DNA from: Zavarzinia marina
GTDB taxonomy: Bacteria; Pseudomonadota; Alphaproteobacteria; Zavarziniales; Zavarziniaceae
Length of the DNA: 64,000 nucleotides
Assembly: GCF_021568905.1 (NCBI RefSeq)
Contig: NZ_JAKGSB010000001.1
Span: 310,001 to 374,000, forward strand
Direction of reading: 5' to 3'
The notes beneath the pieces were generated by a model. It was not told the origin of the DNA. It was given only the letters and a program-made list of their open reading frames with translations, and ran no database searches. Shown here piece by piece: positions 1 through 8,656 of the stretch; within the stretch, counting starts at the first letter, position 1, and each line of letters begins with the position of its first letter. A program made the translations under genes and the position numbers.

Positions 1-138
1 GTGGCGCTCGATGACCAGGGCGACAGGACCATCGTCACCGCCCGCTTGACCGGGAATTTTCCGGGAAGTCCCTTGAACCTTCGCTTTGCCTTCACGCTCG
101 CCGGCGATGCCATCGCCCGGTTGGAGATCGCGCCATGA
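1..138 (+). CDS. C-terminal end of a SnoaL-like (NTF2-fold) protein, cut by the window edge
   Basis: An open frame runs from base 1 to a TGA at 136-138 and encodes 45 residues with alternating hydrophobic beta-strand character ([20 protein letters not shown]). That ending resembles the last strands of SnoaL-like/NTF2-fold small proteins, in which a final strand reports 'gdkIarleia'. The stop overlaps the start of the following SDR gene in an ATGA arrangement, so the two genes are very probably cotranscribed and translationally coupled. The true start lies outside the window. The family assignment is inferred from a short tail and is tentative; the coding status is supported by the overlap and the codon usage. 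Confidence 0.55.
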   Translation: MALDDQGDRTIVTARLTGNFPGSPLNLRFAFTLAGDAIARLEIAP

Positions 139-917
139 GCTTCGATCTCGGTCTCGGCGGCCAGCGCGCATTGGTCACCGGCGGCACGAAGGGCCTGGGG
201 GCTGCCGTCGTTCGGGTTTTGGCGGACGCCGGCGCGAAGGTCACCGCCGTCGCCAGGACGATCCCCGAAAATGGATCGGGAGACGTCCGATATGTCGCTG
301 CGGACCTCATGACCGCGAAAGGGTGCGCGGATGTCGCCGAAGAGGTGCTCCGTGTCTTTGGCGGCCCGGACATCGTCGTCAATGTGCTGGGGGGATCGAG
401 CGCACCGGCGGGCGGCTTCGCGCGTTTGACCGATGAGGAATGGCTGAAGGAGATCGATCACAATCTCTTGCCCGCAATCCGCCTCGACCGCGCGCTGCTG
501 CCGTCGATGATCGATCGAGGTTCGGGCGTCATCATCCATGTGACGTCGATCCAGCACGAATTGCCCCTGCCGGAATCGACGACGGCCTATGCCGCCGCGA
601 AGGCTGCGCTGTCGACCTACAGCAAGAGCCTGTCGAAGGAAGTAACCCCCAAAGGTGTAAGGGTGGTGCGCGTATCGCCGGGGTGGATCGAGACCGACGC
701 CGCCGTCGCCCTTGGGGAACGGCTCGCCAAGGCGGCGGGCACGGACTATGAGGGCGGCAAGAAGATCATCATGAATGCACTCGGCGGCATTCCACTCGGC
801 CGACCGGCGAAACCCGGCGAGGTCGCCGATCTGATCGCCTTCCTCGCATCGCCGCGCGCCGCAGCGATCACGGGTACCGAATATGTCATCGACGGGGGGA
901 CCGTTCCCACCGTGTGA
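135..917 (+). CDS. SDR family NAD(P)-dependent oxidoreductase
   Basis: A 260-residue classical short-chain dehydrogenase/reductase. The Rossmann glycine motif TGGTKGLG is at residues 15-22, an NVLGG segment near residue 83 replaces the usual NNAG, and the catalytic Ser-Tyr-Lys set is Ser138, Tyr152 and Lys156 (YAAAK). The C-terminal DGG near residue 255 is typical of the family. It should catalyse NAD(P)-linked oxidation or reduction of an alcohol/carbonyl substrate; the substrate cannot be told. The ATG overlaps the stop of the upstream SnoaL-like frame by four bases, which supports coupled translation with a small NTF2-fold partner. Confidence 0.93.
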   Translation: MSFDLGLGGQRALVTGGTKGLGAAVVRVLADAGAKVTAVARTIPENGSGDVRYVAADLMTAKGCADVAEEVLRVFGGPDIVVNVLGGSSAPAGGFARLTDEEWLKEIDHNLLPAIRLDRALLPSMIDRGSGVIIHVTSIQHELPLPESTTAYAAAKAALSTYSKSLSKEVTPKGVRVVRVSPGWIETDAAVALGERLAKAAGTDYEGGKKIIMNALGGIPLGRPAKPGEVADLIAFLASPRAAAITGTEYVIDGGTVPTV

Positions 918-957
918 GGCATGCGGCGCGCCCGACCCCTCAATCGAGCCCGAACCT

Positions 958-1620
958 TCAATCGAGACGGAGCGGGCCCCAGGCGAGACAGGCATAGGAC
1001 GTCTTCGTGCCTTCGGCATCGACGCGGGTCAGGCGGGTGCCGCCGTTGCGGGACCAGCGCAGCGTCAGGGATTCCGCGCTTTCCGGATCCTGCCAGTCGG
1101 CGCGGATCCGGGGGCTGCCCAGGGATTTCTCGCAGCATTCGTCCTCGCCACAGCCGGCGGCGCAGCAGCCCCAGGGTTTGTCGGGGTCGGCGAGACAGGC
1201 GTGGAGGGCCGGGGGCAGGGCGGCGCTTGTCTTCGGCGCGGGCAGGGCCCGGGCGCCGTGGTCGGGGGTTGCCGCGACCAGGGTCATTTCGGCGAAGGCG
1301 GCGGCGATGGCGGTGTTGGCGGCATCCAGGGGCAGGGTCTCGGACAGGCGGCGCATGTCCTTGTCGCCCATCGGCCAGGACATGACGTAGGCGCGGGGCG
1401 GGGCGCCCTGGAAGGCGTGGTCCAGATATTTGGGGCCGGTGCGGACGTCGGTGTCGCCGCAGGCGATGACACCGCGCGTGGCGCAGTCGGGGCAGGCGGC
1501 GGTGATGGCGGCGACCAGGGCGGCAGGCAGGTGCAGGCGCTCCCGCGCGTCGGCGCCGGTCGCCGAAAGCATGAGAAGCAGCGGAAAAACCGTGACAGCG
1601 GCAAGCCGGCGCATCATCAC
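958..1620 (-). CDS. Cys-rich exported protein of unknown function
   Basis: A 220-residue protein with an N-terminal signal peptide (MMMRRLAAVTVFPLLLML, cleavage probably after GADA). The mature part has about ten cysteines, clustered as CxxC near the N-terminus and as a dense GCC/GC/CC group near residues 150-165, then one Cys near the C-terminus. I do not recognise the family. It is transcribed divergently from the DsbD/ScsB-like thiol reductase starting at 1678, with only about 57 bases between, so shared regulation is likely. The many cysteines suggest a periplasmic substrate or partner of that reductase; this is inference. Confidence 0.75.
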   Translation of the reverse strand: MMMRRLAAVTVFPLLLMLSATGADARERLHLPAALVAAITAACPDCATRGVIACGDTDVRTGPKYLDHAFQGAPPRAYVMSWPMGDKDMRRLSETLPLDAANTAIAAAFAEMTLVAATPDHGARALPAPKTSAALPPALHACLADPDKPWGCCAAGCGEDECCEKSLGSPRIRADWQDPESAESLTLRWSRNGGTRLTRVDAEGTKTSYACLAWGPLRLD

Positions 1621-1677
1621 TTGGCCTCAATCCGGCGTATAAGTCTCGACATGCTAATCCGGGACGCCGCCAGAACC

Positions 1678-3753
1678 ATGCCGAAAATCCTCCTCCGTCT
1701 CTGTCTCCTGCTGGCGCTCGGCCTGTCCGCGCTCGCCCCGGCGGCGGCGGCGCCGGTCCGGACCGAGAACGCGGAGGCCGAACTGGTGGCCGAGGGGGTG
1801 GCGGTGCCGGGCGCCACGGTGACCGTGGCGCTGCGCCTCGTCGCGCGGCCGGGCTGGCATACCTATTGGCTGAACCCGGGCGATACGGGTCTGCCCACGA
1901 CCATCGCCTGGACCCTGCCCGAAGGCGTCGGCGCGGGGCCGATCCAATGGCCGCTGCCCGAGGCCCTGCCGGTCGGGCCCTTCGTCAACTACGGCTACGA
2001 GGGCGAGGTCTGGCTGCTCAGCGATATCGCCGTGCCGAAGGATTTCACGGGCGACCGCCTCGACCTCGCCGCCCGCGCCGACTGGCTGATCTGCGCCGAG
2101 ATCTGCGTGCCCGAGGGGGCCGATCTTTCCCTGTCGATCCCCGTCGCGGCCACGCCGAGCCGCGATCCCGCCCATCTCCTCGGCTTCGAGAAATCCCGCG
2201 CCCTGCTGCCCCTGCCGCTGCCGGCGCCCGCGGTCGCGGCGCGCCAGGGCGAGACCCTGGAAATCCTGCTGCCCCAGGACATCCAGGCCAAGGCCGCGCA
2301 TTTCTTTCCCGACCAGCCGGGCACCATCATCGCCGCCGCCCCCCAGGCGCTGGAGGGCAGCCGCCTGACCGCGACCCTGGAACAGGGCTTCGCGGGTGAG
2401 CGCCTGACCGGCGTCCTGGTGATCGAAAGCGACGGCTGGACCCGGGGTTTCACCGTCGATACGGCGATCGCCGGCGTCGTGCCGGCCGCCGTCACGGTAT
2501 CGCCCGCCGCCGTGGAGACGGCGCCGCCGGGCGCGGGCGGGACCGCCGCGACCTCGGGCATCGGGCTTCTGCTGGCCCTCGGCCTCGCCTTTCTCGGCGG
2601 GATGATCCTGAACCTGATGCCCTGCGTGCTGCCGGTACTGTCGATCAAGCTGCTGTCCTTGTCCGGGCGGGCCCCGGGGGCGGCGATGCGCCATCACGGC
2701 CTTGCCTATACGGCGGGCGTGCTTTCGTGCTTCGCGCTGCTGGCGGGGGCGCTGCTCACCCTGCGGGCCGGGGGCGATGCCATCGGCTGGGGCTTCCAGC
2801 TTCAATCGCCGCTGGTGGTGGCGCTGCTCGCCTATCTGTTCTTCGTCCTCGGGCTGTGGATGCTCGACATCGTCTCCTTCGGCGCCGGCTTCATGGGGCT
2901 GGGCGACCGGCTGACGCGCCATGCCGGGCCCGCCGGCTCCTTCGGGATCGGGCTGCTCGCCGCCGTGGTGGCGACCCCCTGCACCGGGCCCTTCATGGCG
3001 ACGGCGCTCGGTTTCGCCCTGACAAGGCCGCCCGCCGAGGCGCTGGGGATCTTCCTGGCCCTCGGTCTCGGCCTTGCCGCGCCCTTCCTGGCGGTCAGTT
3101 TCGTGCCCGGGCTGGCGCGCCTGCTGCCGAAGCCCGGCGGCTGGATGCTGCGGCTGAAGAAGATCCTGGCCTTTCCGCTCTTCGCCTCGGCGGTCTGGCT
3201 GCTCTGGGTGCTGTCGGTGCAGACCGGGGCGAACGCGGTGGCGGCGGCCGGTGCCGGCCTCGTGCTCCTCGCCTTCGCCGCCTTCGTGCTCCGCGAATTC
3301 GCCGGGCCGGGGGCGAAGCTGGTCGGCCTGGCGGCGGCGATCGTCGCCGTCGTGCTGGCGGCGCTGCCGATGCGCGACGCCCAGGCGCCGGGCGTCACCG
3401 CCCATGGCCCGGCCGGTGCCGAAGCCTATTCGGCCGAAAGCCTGGCGTCATACCGCGCGGCGGGGCGGGCGGTCTTCGTCAATATGACCGCCGCCTGGTG
3501 CATCACCTGTCTCGTCAACGAACAGGTGGCGCTGGACCGCCCGGCGGTGCGCGAGGCGCTGGCGGCGACCGACACGGTCTATATGGTCGGCGACTGGACC
3601 AACCGCGATCCGGCGATCACCCGCATGCTGGCCGAACACGGCCGCTCCGGCGTGCCGCTCTATGTCGTCTATCCGGCGGGGGGCGGGGCGCCGCGCGTGC
3701 TGCCCCAATTGCTGACGGAGGGGATCGTGGTGGAGGCGCTGTCTCAGCCCTGA
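1678..3753 (+). CDS. DsbD/ScsB-like protein-disulfide reductase
   Basis: About 691 residues: signal peptide (LRLCLLLALGLSALAPAAAA), a periplasmic DsbD-alpha-like domain with a cysteine pair in WLICAEICVPEG, a multi-pass membrane domain with the conserved cysteines in NLMPCVLPV and ATPCTGPFM, and a C-terminal thioredoxin-like domain with WCITC. The family passes electrons from cytoplasmic thioredoxin across the membrane to periplasmic disulfides. The start at 1678 is preferred over the in-frame ATG at 1651, because 1651 would leave only 30 bases for two divergent promoters; neither start has a clear Shine-Dalgarno. The 3' end overlaps the convergent DUF4169 gene by 10 bases. Confidence 0.92.
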   Translation: MPKILLRLCLLLALGLSALAPAAAAPVRTENAEAELVAEGVAVPGATVTVALRLVARPGWHTYWLNPGDTGLPTTIAWTLPEGVGAGPIQWPLPEALPVGPFVNYGYEGEVWLLSDIAVPKDFTGDRLDLAARADWLICAEICVPEGADLSLSIPVAATPSRDPAHLLGFEKSRALLPLPLPAPAVAARQGETLEILLPQDIQAKAAHFFPDQPGTIIAAAPQALEGSRLTATLEQGFAGERLTGVLVIESDGWTRGFTVDTAIAGVVPAAVTVSPAAVETAPPGAGGTAATSGIGLLLALGLAFLGGMILNLMPCVLPVLSIKLLSLSGRAPGAAMRHHGLAYTAGVLSCFALLAGALLTLRAGGDAIGWGFQLQSPLVVALLAYLFFVLGLWMLDIVSFGAGFMGLGDRLTRHAGPAGSFGIGLLAAVVATPCTGPFMATALGFALTRPPAEALGIFLALGLGLAAPFLAVSFVPGLARLLPKPGGWMLRLKKILAFPLFASAVWLLWVLSVQTGANAVAAAGAGLVLLAFAAFVLREFAGPGAKLVGLAAAIVAVVLAALPMRDAQAPGVTAHGPAGAEAYSAESLASYRAAGRAVFVNMTAAWCITCLVNEQVALDRPAVREALAATDTVYMVGDWTNRDPAITRMLAEHGRSGVPLYVVYPAGGGAPRVLPQLLTEGIVVEALSQP

Positions 3754-3947
3754 TCGTCGTCGCCTTCGCCGCGCCGGTCGAGCCGGTGACCCTCGTGGCG
3801 TTTCTCGGTCAGGGCATCCCGTGCCGCCTCGAGCTTCCGCTCGGCGGCGGGGCGGCCGAAGCGGGCGCGGTTCTCGGCGGCGGTGGTGGCGGCCTCGGCG
3901 CGGGCCTTCGCCTTACGCACCCGGCGCAAATTGACGATCTCGGCCAT
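3744..3947 (-). CDS. DUF4169 family protein
   Basis: A 67-residue, highly charged, predominantly helical protein beginning MAEIVNLRRVRKAKAR, which matches the conserved start of DUF4169, a small alphaproteobacterial family. The middle (ENRARFGR...ERKLEAAR) and the end (GHRLD) also fit. The function is unknown. In related genomes this gene commonly sits near fumC and a ribbon-helix-helix protein; here those two lie about 4.5 kb away, separated by the AsmA and transglutaminase genes. Its last codons overlap the end of the thiol reductase gene. Confidence 0.85.
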   Translation of the reverse strand: MAEIVNLRRVRKAKARAEAATTAAENRARFGRPAAERKLEAARDALTEKRHEGHRLDRRGEGDDDQG

Positions 3948-4011
3948 GCGACGGTTCCCGTTGCCCGCATCGGGCGTCTAGAATGTCGATAGAATTGGAC
4001 GGAGGAGAATT

Positions 4012-7000
4012 TTGCGCAAGCTTCTGATCGGCGTCGGCGCTGCGGTGGGCCTGGTGGTGGCCCTGGGCTTTGCCGCGCCCCTGCTCGTCGACCTCAACGA
4101 CCAGAAGCCGCGCATCGCCGGACTGATCGAGGAGGCGACGGGACATCGCGTCATCCTCGGCGGGGACATCCGCTTCTCGCTGCTGCCGACACCGGCGATC
4201 TCCGCCGCGGACATCCGCGTGACCGGACCCGCCGGCCTGGACGATCCCGATGCGCCGACGGTCGCCAGCGCCGATGCCATCGACCTCCGCCTCAGCCTGC
4301 TGCCGCTGCTCGGCGGCGATATCGAAGTGGCGGAAGTACGCCTCGCCCATCCCACCGTCGTCCTCGACGAGGCGAGCCTCGCCGCCGCGGCCAGGGCGGA
4401 GGAGGCCGTGTCGGCCGACGGTGAAGACACGAGCGGCGTATCGGCCGGCGGCGGCAATGTCGCGGTCCAGCGCGTGCTGATCGAGAACGGTACCTTCGAA
4501 TGGCGTCCGGCCGAGGGCCCGCCCCAGCGGGTCGAGGCGATCGAGGCCAATCTCTCCGCTCCCAGCCTGCAGGGCCCCTTCACCCTGAGCGGCGGCGCCA
4601 GCTATGGCGGCATGCCGGTCGGGCTCGACGTCGCGCTGGGCCGGATCGGCGGGACCGAGCCGGTCGGCTATGATCTCAAGCTCGGCCTCGCGGGCGCGTC
4701 CTTCACCCTCGGCGGCACGCTAGACCTTGCCGGCGCCAAGGGGCCGGCGCTGGCCGGCAAGGCCAAGCTCCTGATCGAGGACGCGGCGGCGCTCGCCGGG
4801 TTGACGGGCATGGACGTGCCCCTGCGCGGCCCGATCTCGGCCGAGGGTGAACTCAGCGCCGATGCCGGCCGGGTCGCGGTCGACGATCTCGCCTTCGCCG
4901 TCGGCGAGTCGACGGGCAGCGGCCGGCTGCGTGTCGCCCTGGGCGAGGTGCCGGCGGTCTCCCTGAAGCTGCGCATGCCGCGCCTCGACGGCGACGCCCT
5001 GGCCGCCGCCGCGCGGGGCGGCCAGTCGCCGGCGCCGGCGCCGACCGCCGCGCCGTCCCCGCCGCCGGCGGAGGGCGGGCCGGGCCTCGTGCTGCCCACG
5101 GGCATCACCGCCGATGTCGATCTCGCGGTCGATGCCCTGCAATGGTCGGGCGCGGTCGTTCAGAAGATCGCCCTCGTGGCCGCCCTCGAGGATGGTCGCC
5201 TGACCCTGTCGCGGGCTTCCGCCGTGCTGCCCGGCGGTACCGACTTCGGTCTTTCCGGCAAGGCCTCGCTGTTCGAGGGGCGGCCGCGCTTCGAAGGCAC
5301 CATCGACGTCGCATCGGACAATCCCCGCGCCCTGACGGACTGGTTCGAGGTGACGCCCCAGGGGCTGCCGGCCGACCGCCTGACCCGTTTCGGCCTGACC
5401 GCCAAATTGACCACCGACGGCGTCGGCGCCGACCTTTCGGGCCTGACCATCCGCCTCGACGGCGCGACGGCGAAGGGCAGCGCCGGCTGGCAGCCCGGCC
5501 CGCGCCCGACCGCAAGCCTGACCCTCGACGTCGACCGTTTCGAGGCCGATCCCTATCTGGGGGCGGCACCCGACCTGCCGTCGATGACCGCGCCGCCCGC
5601 CAGCCCGCTGGCCGAGATCGGCGCGGCGGCGCCGGCCTCGCCCATTCCCGACCTCGGCTTCGACATCGGCCTGCGGCTATCGATCGGCAGTCTCGCGCTC
5701 CGGGGCGACACCTTGAAGACCGTCGTCTTCGACGGCGTGCTGGCGCCGGCGGCGCTCCGCCTGTCGACCCTGTCGATCGGCGATTACGCCGGGCTGAAGG
5801 TCGGCGCCAGCGGCAAGCTCGGCCTTGCCAAGGGTGCGCCCGAGGCGGATTTCGCCTTTCGCCTGGAAGCGCCCTCGCCGAAGCCGGCGCTGACCCTGGC
5901 CGGCATCGAGACGACGGACCGGATGGCGACCCTCGGCCGTTTCGCCCTCGAAGGCCGGCTGACCGGCAAGCCGGAGGCAGCCCATGTCGATGCCTGGGTC
6001 GCGGTCGGCGACACCAGGCTCGCGCTCGCCGGGGCGCTCGGCGCTCTCCGCGCGCCGCAGTTCGATCTGAAGGGTACCCTCAGCGCGCCGGAGCTCGTGG
6101 TCCTGGCCACCCAGGCCGGTCTCACGCCGACGGCGGCGGGGCCCGTGCTCGGCCCGGTCGACCTCGATGTCGTCTTGCGCGGCACGCCGGACCAGCCGGA
6201 CGCCCGGCTGGACGGCGCGCTCGGCGTCGCCACCCTCGGCGCCGGGCTGCGTGCCACGGCCGAAGGGCGGGCCGTCGAAATGAAGCTCGCCGCCGACAAT
6301 GGCGCCGGCATGCTGACGCGCCTCGGTCTCGCGGGGCCGGTGTCCGGGCGCCTCGCGCTCGAACTCGCGGCCATGGTCTCGGGCGATACGGTCCGGGTCT
6401 CGACTCTCGACGTGACGGCGGGAGCCAATCGCCTCGGCTTCTCCGGGGCCTTCGGCACGGGCGAGACCGTCACCTTCGACGGCCGGCTGTCCGCCAGCCG
6501 CCTCGATCTCGCCCTTTTCGCCACGGCTTCGGCGGGCGGGCCGTCCGGCGGGGCGGGGCGTCCGGCCACGACGGGCGGCGGGCGCTGGTCGACCGCCCCC
6601 TTCGATCTCGAGCGGCTGCGCCGGATCGAGGGCAAATTGGCGCTTTCGGTCGATCAGCTCATGTGGAACGGTCGTAACCTCAACGGTGTCGTCGGGCGGA
6701 TCGAGGCGGCGGCCGGCGTGGTCCGCCTGGTGGATTTCAAGGCGGGCGCGGAACAGGGCATCGTCACCGGCGCGCTGAGCCTCGACGCCTCGGGCCAGGG
6801 TCTGGCGCTCGGCGCCGACTGGAAGGCACGGGGGCTCGACCTCGACATGATGACCGGGCGGAAGGGCAACGAGCCCGGGCTGTCGGGCAAGGCGGACCTG
6901 GTCTTCGCGGTGACCGGCAGTGGCCGCAGCCCGTTCGAGGTGGTCTCAAGCCTGGGCGGCTCGGGGTCCCTGGTCGCCGCCGACGGCAGGATCCACGGCA

Positions 7001-7479
7001 TCGACCTGAAGACCCTGTCGGACGGCCTGAAGACCGTGAACCAGCCGGGAGACATCATCGGCCGGATCGCCGCGGCCGTGAAATCGGGGGCGACCAACTA
7101 CCGCCGCATCGCCGGCGATTTCGACGTCGCGCGCGGCGTCGTCACCCTGACGAAGCTCGGCTCCGACATGGACGGCGGCGCGCTCTCGGGCGGCGGCACG
7201 GTCGATCTGCCGGCCTGGTCCACGCGCGTCAGGCTGGCGGTCAAGCTGAACGAACCGGCGGACCTGCCGGCGCTCGGCATCGACATCACCGGGCCGGTCG
7301 ACGATCCGCAGGCCGAGGTGAAGAGCCGCGACATCGAGAATTACTATCTTCAGAAGTTCATCGGTGTGAAGATCCCGGGCCTGCCCTTGCCGGGCGGCGG
7401 TTCGGGCTCGGGTTCGGGCGGCGCCAATCCCGGCAAGGCCATCGTCGATCAGATCTTCAAGGGCCTCGGCGGAAACTAG
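4012..7479 (+). CDS. AsmA family protein
   Basis: An 1155-residue protein with one N-terminal membrane helix (LIGVGAAVGLVVALGFAAPLL) followed by a long periplasmic beta-rich region, the AsmA/AsmA_2 architecture. The N-terminal stretch DLNDQKPRIAGLIEEATGHRV is typical, and the C-terminal region near residues 960-1100 (KADLVFAVTGSG, SLGGSGSL) matches the AsmA C-terminal domain. These proteins are related to bridge-like lipid transfer proteins and affect outer-membrane lipid homeostasis. The start is TTG, chosen because a strong GGAGGAG lies at 4001-4007. A Gly/Ser-rich tail precedes the end. The stop abuts the next start codon, so the two genes form one operon. Confidence 0.9.
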   Translation: MRKLLIGVGAAVGLVVALGFAAPLLVDLNDQKPRIAGLIEEATGHRVILGGDIRFSLLPTPAISAADIRVTGPAGLDDPDAPTVASADAIDLRLSLLPLLGGDIEVAEVRLAHPTVVLDEASLAAAARAEEAVSADGEDTSGVSAGGGNVAVQRVLIENGTFEWRPAEGPPQRVEAIEANLSAPSLQGPFTLSGGASYGGMPVGLDVALGRIGGTEPVGYDLKLGLAGASFTLGGTLDLAGAKGPALAGKAKLLIEDAAALAGLTGMDVPLRGPISAEGELSADAGRVAVDDLAFAVGESTGSGRLRVALGEVPAVSLKLRMPRLDGDALAAAARGGQSPAPAPTAAPSPPPAEGGPGLVLPTGITADVDLAVDALQWSGAVVQKIALVAALEDGRLTLSRASAVLPGGTDFGLSGKASLFEGRPRFEGTIDVASDNPRALTDWFEVTPQGLPADRLTRFGLTAKLTTDGVGADLSGLTIRLDGATAKGSAGWQPGPRPTASLTLDVDRFEADPYLGAAPDLPSMTAPPASPLAEIGAAAPASPIPDLGFDIGLRLSIGSLALRGDTLKTVVFDGVLAPAALRLSTLSIGDYAGLKVGASGKLGLAKGAPEADFAFRLEAPSPKPALTLAGIETTDRMATLGRFALEGRLTGKPEAAHVDAWVAVGDTRLALAGALGALRAPQFDLKGTLSAPELVVLATQAGLTPTAAGPVLGPVDLDVVLRGTPDQPDARLDGALGVATLGAGLRATAEGRAVEMKLAADNGAGMLTRLGLAGPVSGRLALELAAMVSGDTVRVSTLDVTAGANRLGFSGAFGTGETVTFDGRLSASRLDLALFATASAGGPSGGAGRPATTGGGRWSTAPFDLERLRRIEGKLALSVDQLMWNGRNLNGVVGRIEAAAGVVRLVDFKAGAEQGIVTGALSLDASGQGLALGADWKARGLDLDMMTGRKGNEPGLSGKADLVFAVTGSGRSPFEVVSSLGGSGSLVAADGRIHGIDLKTLSDGLKTVNQPGDIIGRIAAAVKSGATNYRRIAGDFDVARGVVTLTKLGSDMDGGALSGGGTVDLPAWSTRVRLAVKLNEPADLPALGIDITGPVDDPQAEVKSRDIENYYLQKFIGVKIPGLPLPGGGSGSGSGGANPGKAIVDQIFKGLGGN

Positions 7480-8367
7480 ATGACCAAACGTCTCGTCGTT
7501 CGGCACGTCACCCGTTACAAATACGCGAATCCGGTAACGCTGGGCACCCATCGTCTCATGGTCCGCCCGCGCGACAGCCACGACCTGCGGCTGCTCGACG
7601 CCACCCTGACCCTGTCGCCACCGGGCGAGATGCGCTGGGTCCACGACGTCTTCGGCAATTCGGTCGCCTTCGTCGAATTCCCGGCGCCGGCCGAGATGCT
7701 GGAGATCGAGAGCGTCCTCGTCCTCGACCGCTACCCCTATGTCCCGCCGCGCCTCGACGTCGATCCGGATGCCACGACCTATCCCTTCATCTATTCGCCC
7801 GACGACCGCCGCGACCTCGGTCCCCTGCGCGAGAACCATTACGCCGATCCGAAGGGGCTGCTCGATCAATGGGTCGATGGTTTCGTGATGCACAAGGGCA
7901 CGGATACCCTGGCCCTGCTCGCCGACATCAACGAAGGCATCCACAAGGGCTTCACCTATGCCGCGCGCGACGAGGAGGGGACCCAGACCCCGGTCGAGAC
8001 CCTGCAGTCGGGCAGCGGCACCTGCCGCGATTTCGCCCTCCTCATGATCGAGGCGGTGCGCCATCTCGGCTTCGGCGCGCGCTTCGTCTCGGGCTATCTC
8101 TACGATCCCGCCCTCGACGTCGACGCCGAGGGCGAGGCGGTGCAGGGCGCCGGTGCCACCCATGCCTGGGCCGAGGTTTATGTGCCGGGGGCCGGCTGGG
8201 TCGAATATGATCCGACCAATGGCCTGATCGGCAGCGCCGCCCTGATCCGTGTCGCCGCCACCCGCGACCCGGCGCAGGCCGTGCCGGTGGGCGGCAGCTT
8301 CACCGGCGCCGCCGACGACTATCTCGGCATGGAAGTAGAAGTTTCGGTGACGGCGGAAGGCGCCTGA
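7480..8367 (+). CDS. Transglutaminase-like family protein (bacterial N-domain type)
   Basis: A 295-residue protein with a bacterial transglutaminase N-terminal beta domain (HVTRYKYANPVTLGTHRLMVRPR) and a papain-like core. The catalytic triad is visible: Cys182 in GTCRDF, His228 in THAWAEVY and Asp244 in YDPTNG. Such bacterial proteins are thought to act as cysteine proteases or amidases rather than true cross-linkers. It starts immediately after the AsmA stop with no gap, so it is cotranscribed and probably coupled. A second, more distant member of the superfamily is at 33910-34752. Confidence 0.92.
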   Translation: MTKRLVVRHVTRYKYANPVTLGTHRLMVRPRDSHDLRLLDATLTLSPPGEMRWVHDVFGNSVAFVEFPAPAEMLEIESVLVLDRYPYVPPRLDVDPDATTYPFIYSPDDRRDLGPLRENHYADPKGLLDQWVDGFVMHKGTDTLALLADINEGIHKGFTYAARDEEGTQTPVETLQSGSGTCRDFALLMIEAVRHLGFGARFVSGYLYDPALDVDAEGEAVQGAGATHAWAEVYVPGAGWVEYDPTNGLIGSAALIRVAATRDPAQAVPVGGSFTGAADDYLGMEVEVSVTAEGA

Positions 8368-8370
8368 GGC

Positions 8371-8400
8371 GAAGGGGCGACGCCCCGCTCACGCCCCTTC
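8371..8400. terminator. Hairpin between convergent genes, putative bidirectional terminator
   Basis: GAAGGGGCG (8371-8379) pairs perfectly with CGCCCCTTC (8392-8400) around a 12-base loop. It sits just after the transglutaminase stop and spans the stop of the convergent ribbon-helix-helix gene. There is no long T-run, so termination is likely but not certain. Confidence 0.5.
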
Positions 8401-8646
8401 GGCCGTCGGGGAGGTGTCCTCGGTGGAGGGCAGGGGCAGTTGGCCCGCCCGTGCCGCGCCCAGAAGGAATTGGCGGATCGCGCTCGACAGATTGGTGCCT
8501 TCGCTTCGGCCGGCGTCGATTTCAGTCACCACGGCGTTCACCGTCCGCCCGTTGCTGCGGGCATAGTCGGCGAGGGCGCCCCAGAAACTGTCCTCGAGGC
8601 TGACCGAGGTGCGGTGGCCGGCAATCTCGATCGAACGCTTCTGCAT
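8389..8646 (-). CDS. Ribbon-helix-helix domain protein
   Basis: An 85-residue protein beginning MQKRSIEIAGHRTSVSLEDSFW, the conserved opening of the alphaproteobacterial ribbon-helix-helix (RHH_4) family. A beta-strand (RTSVSLE) and two helices (FWGALADYARSNG; TVNAVVTEIDAGR) form the DNA-binding fold, and a low-complexity tail follows. It is a small dimeric DNA-binding protein with unknown targets. It lies 10 bases downstream of fumC on the same strand, so the two form an operon. This fumC association is recurrent in the class. Confidence 0.87.
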   Translation of the reverse strand: MQKRSIEIAGHRTSVSLEDSFWGALADYARSNGRTVNAVVTEIDAGRSEGTNLSSAIRQFLLGAARAGQLPLPSTEDTSPTAEGA

Positions 8647-8656
8647 CTCTGTTCCT

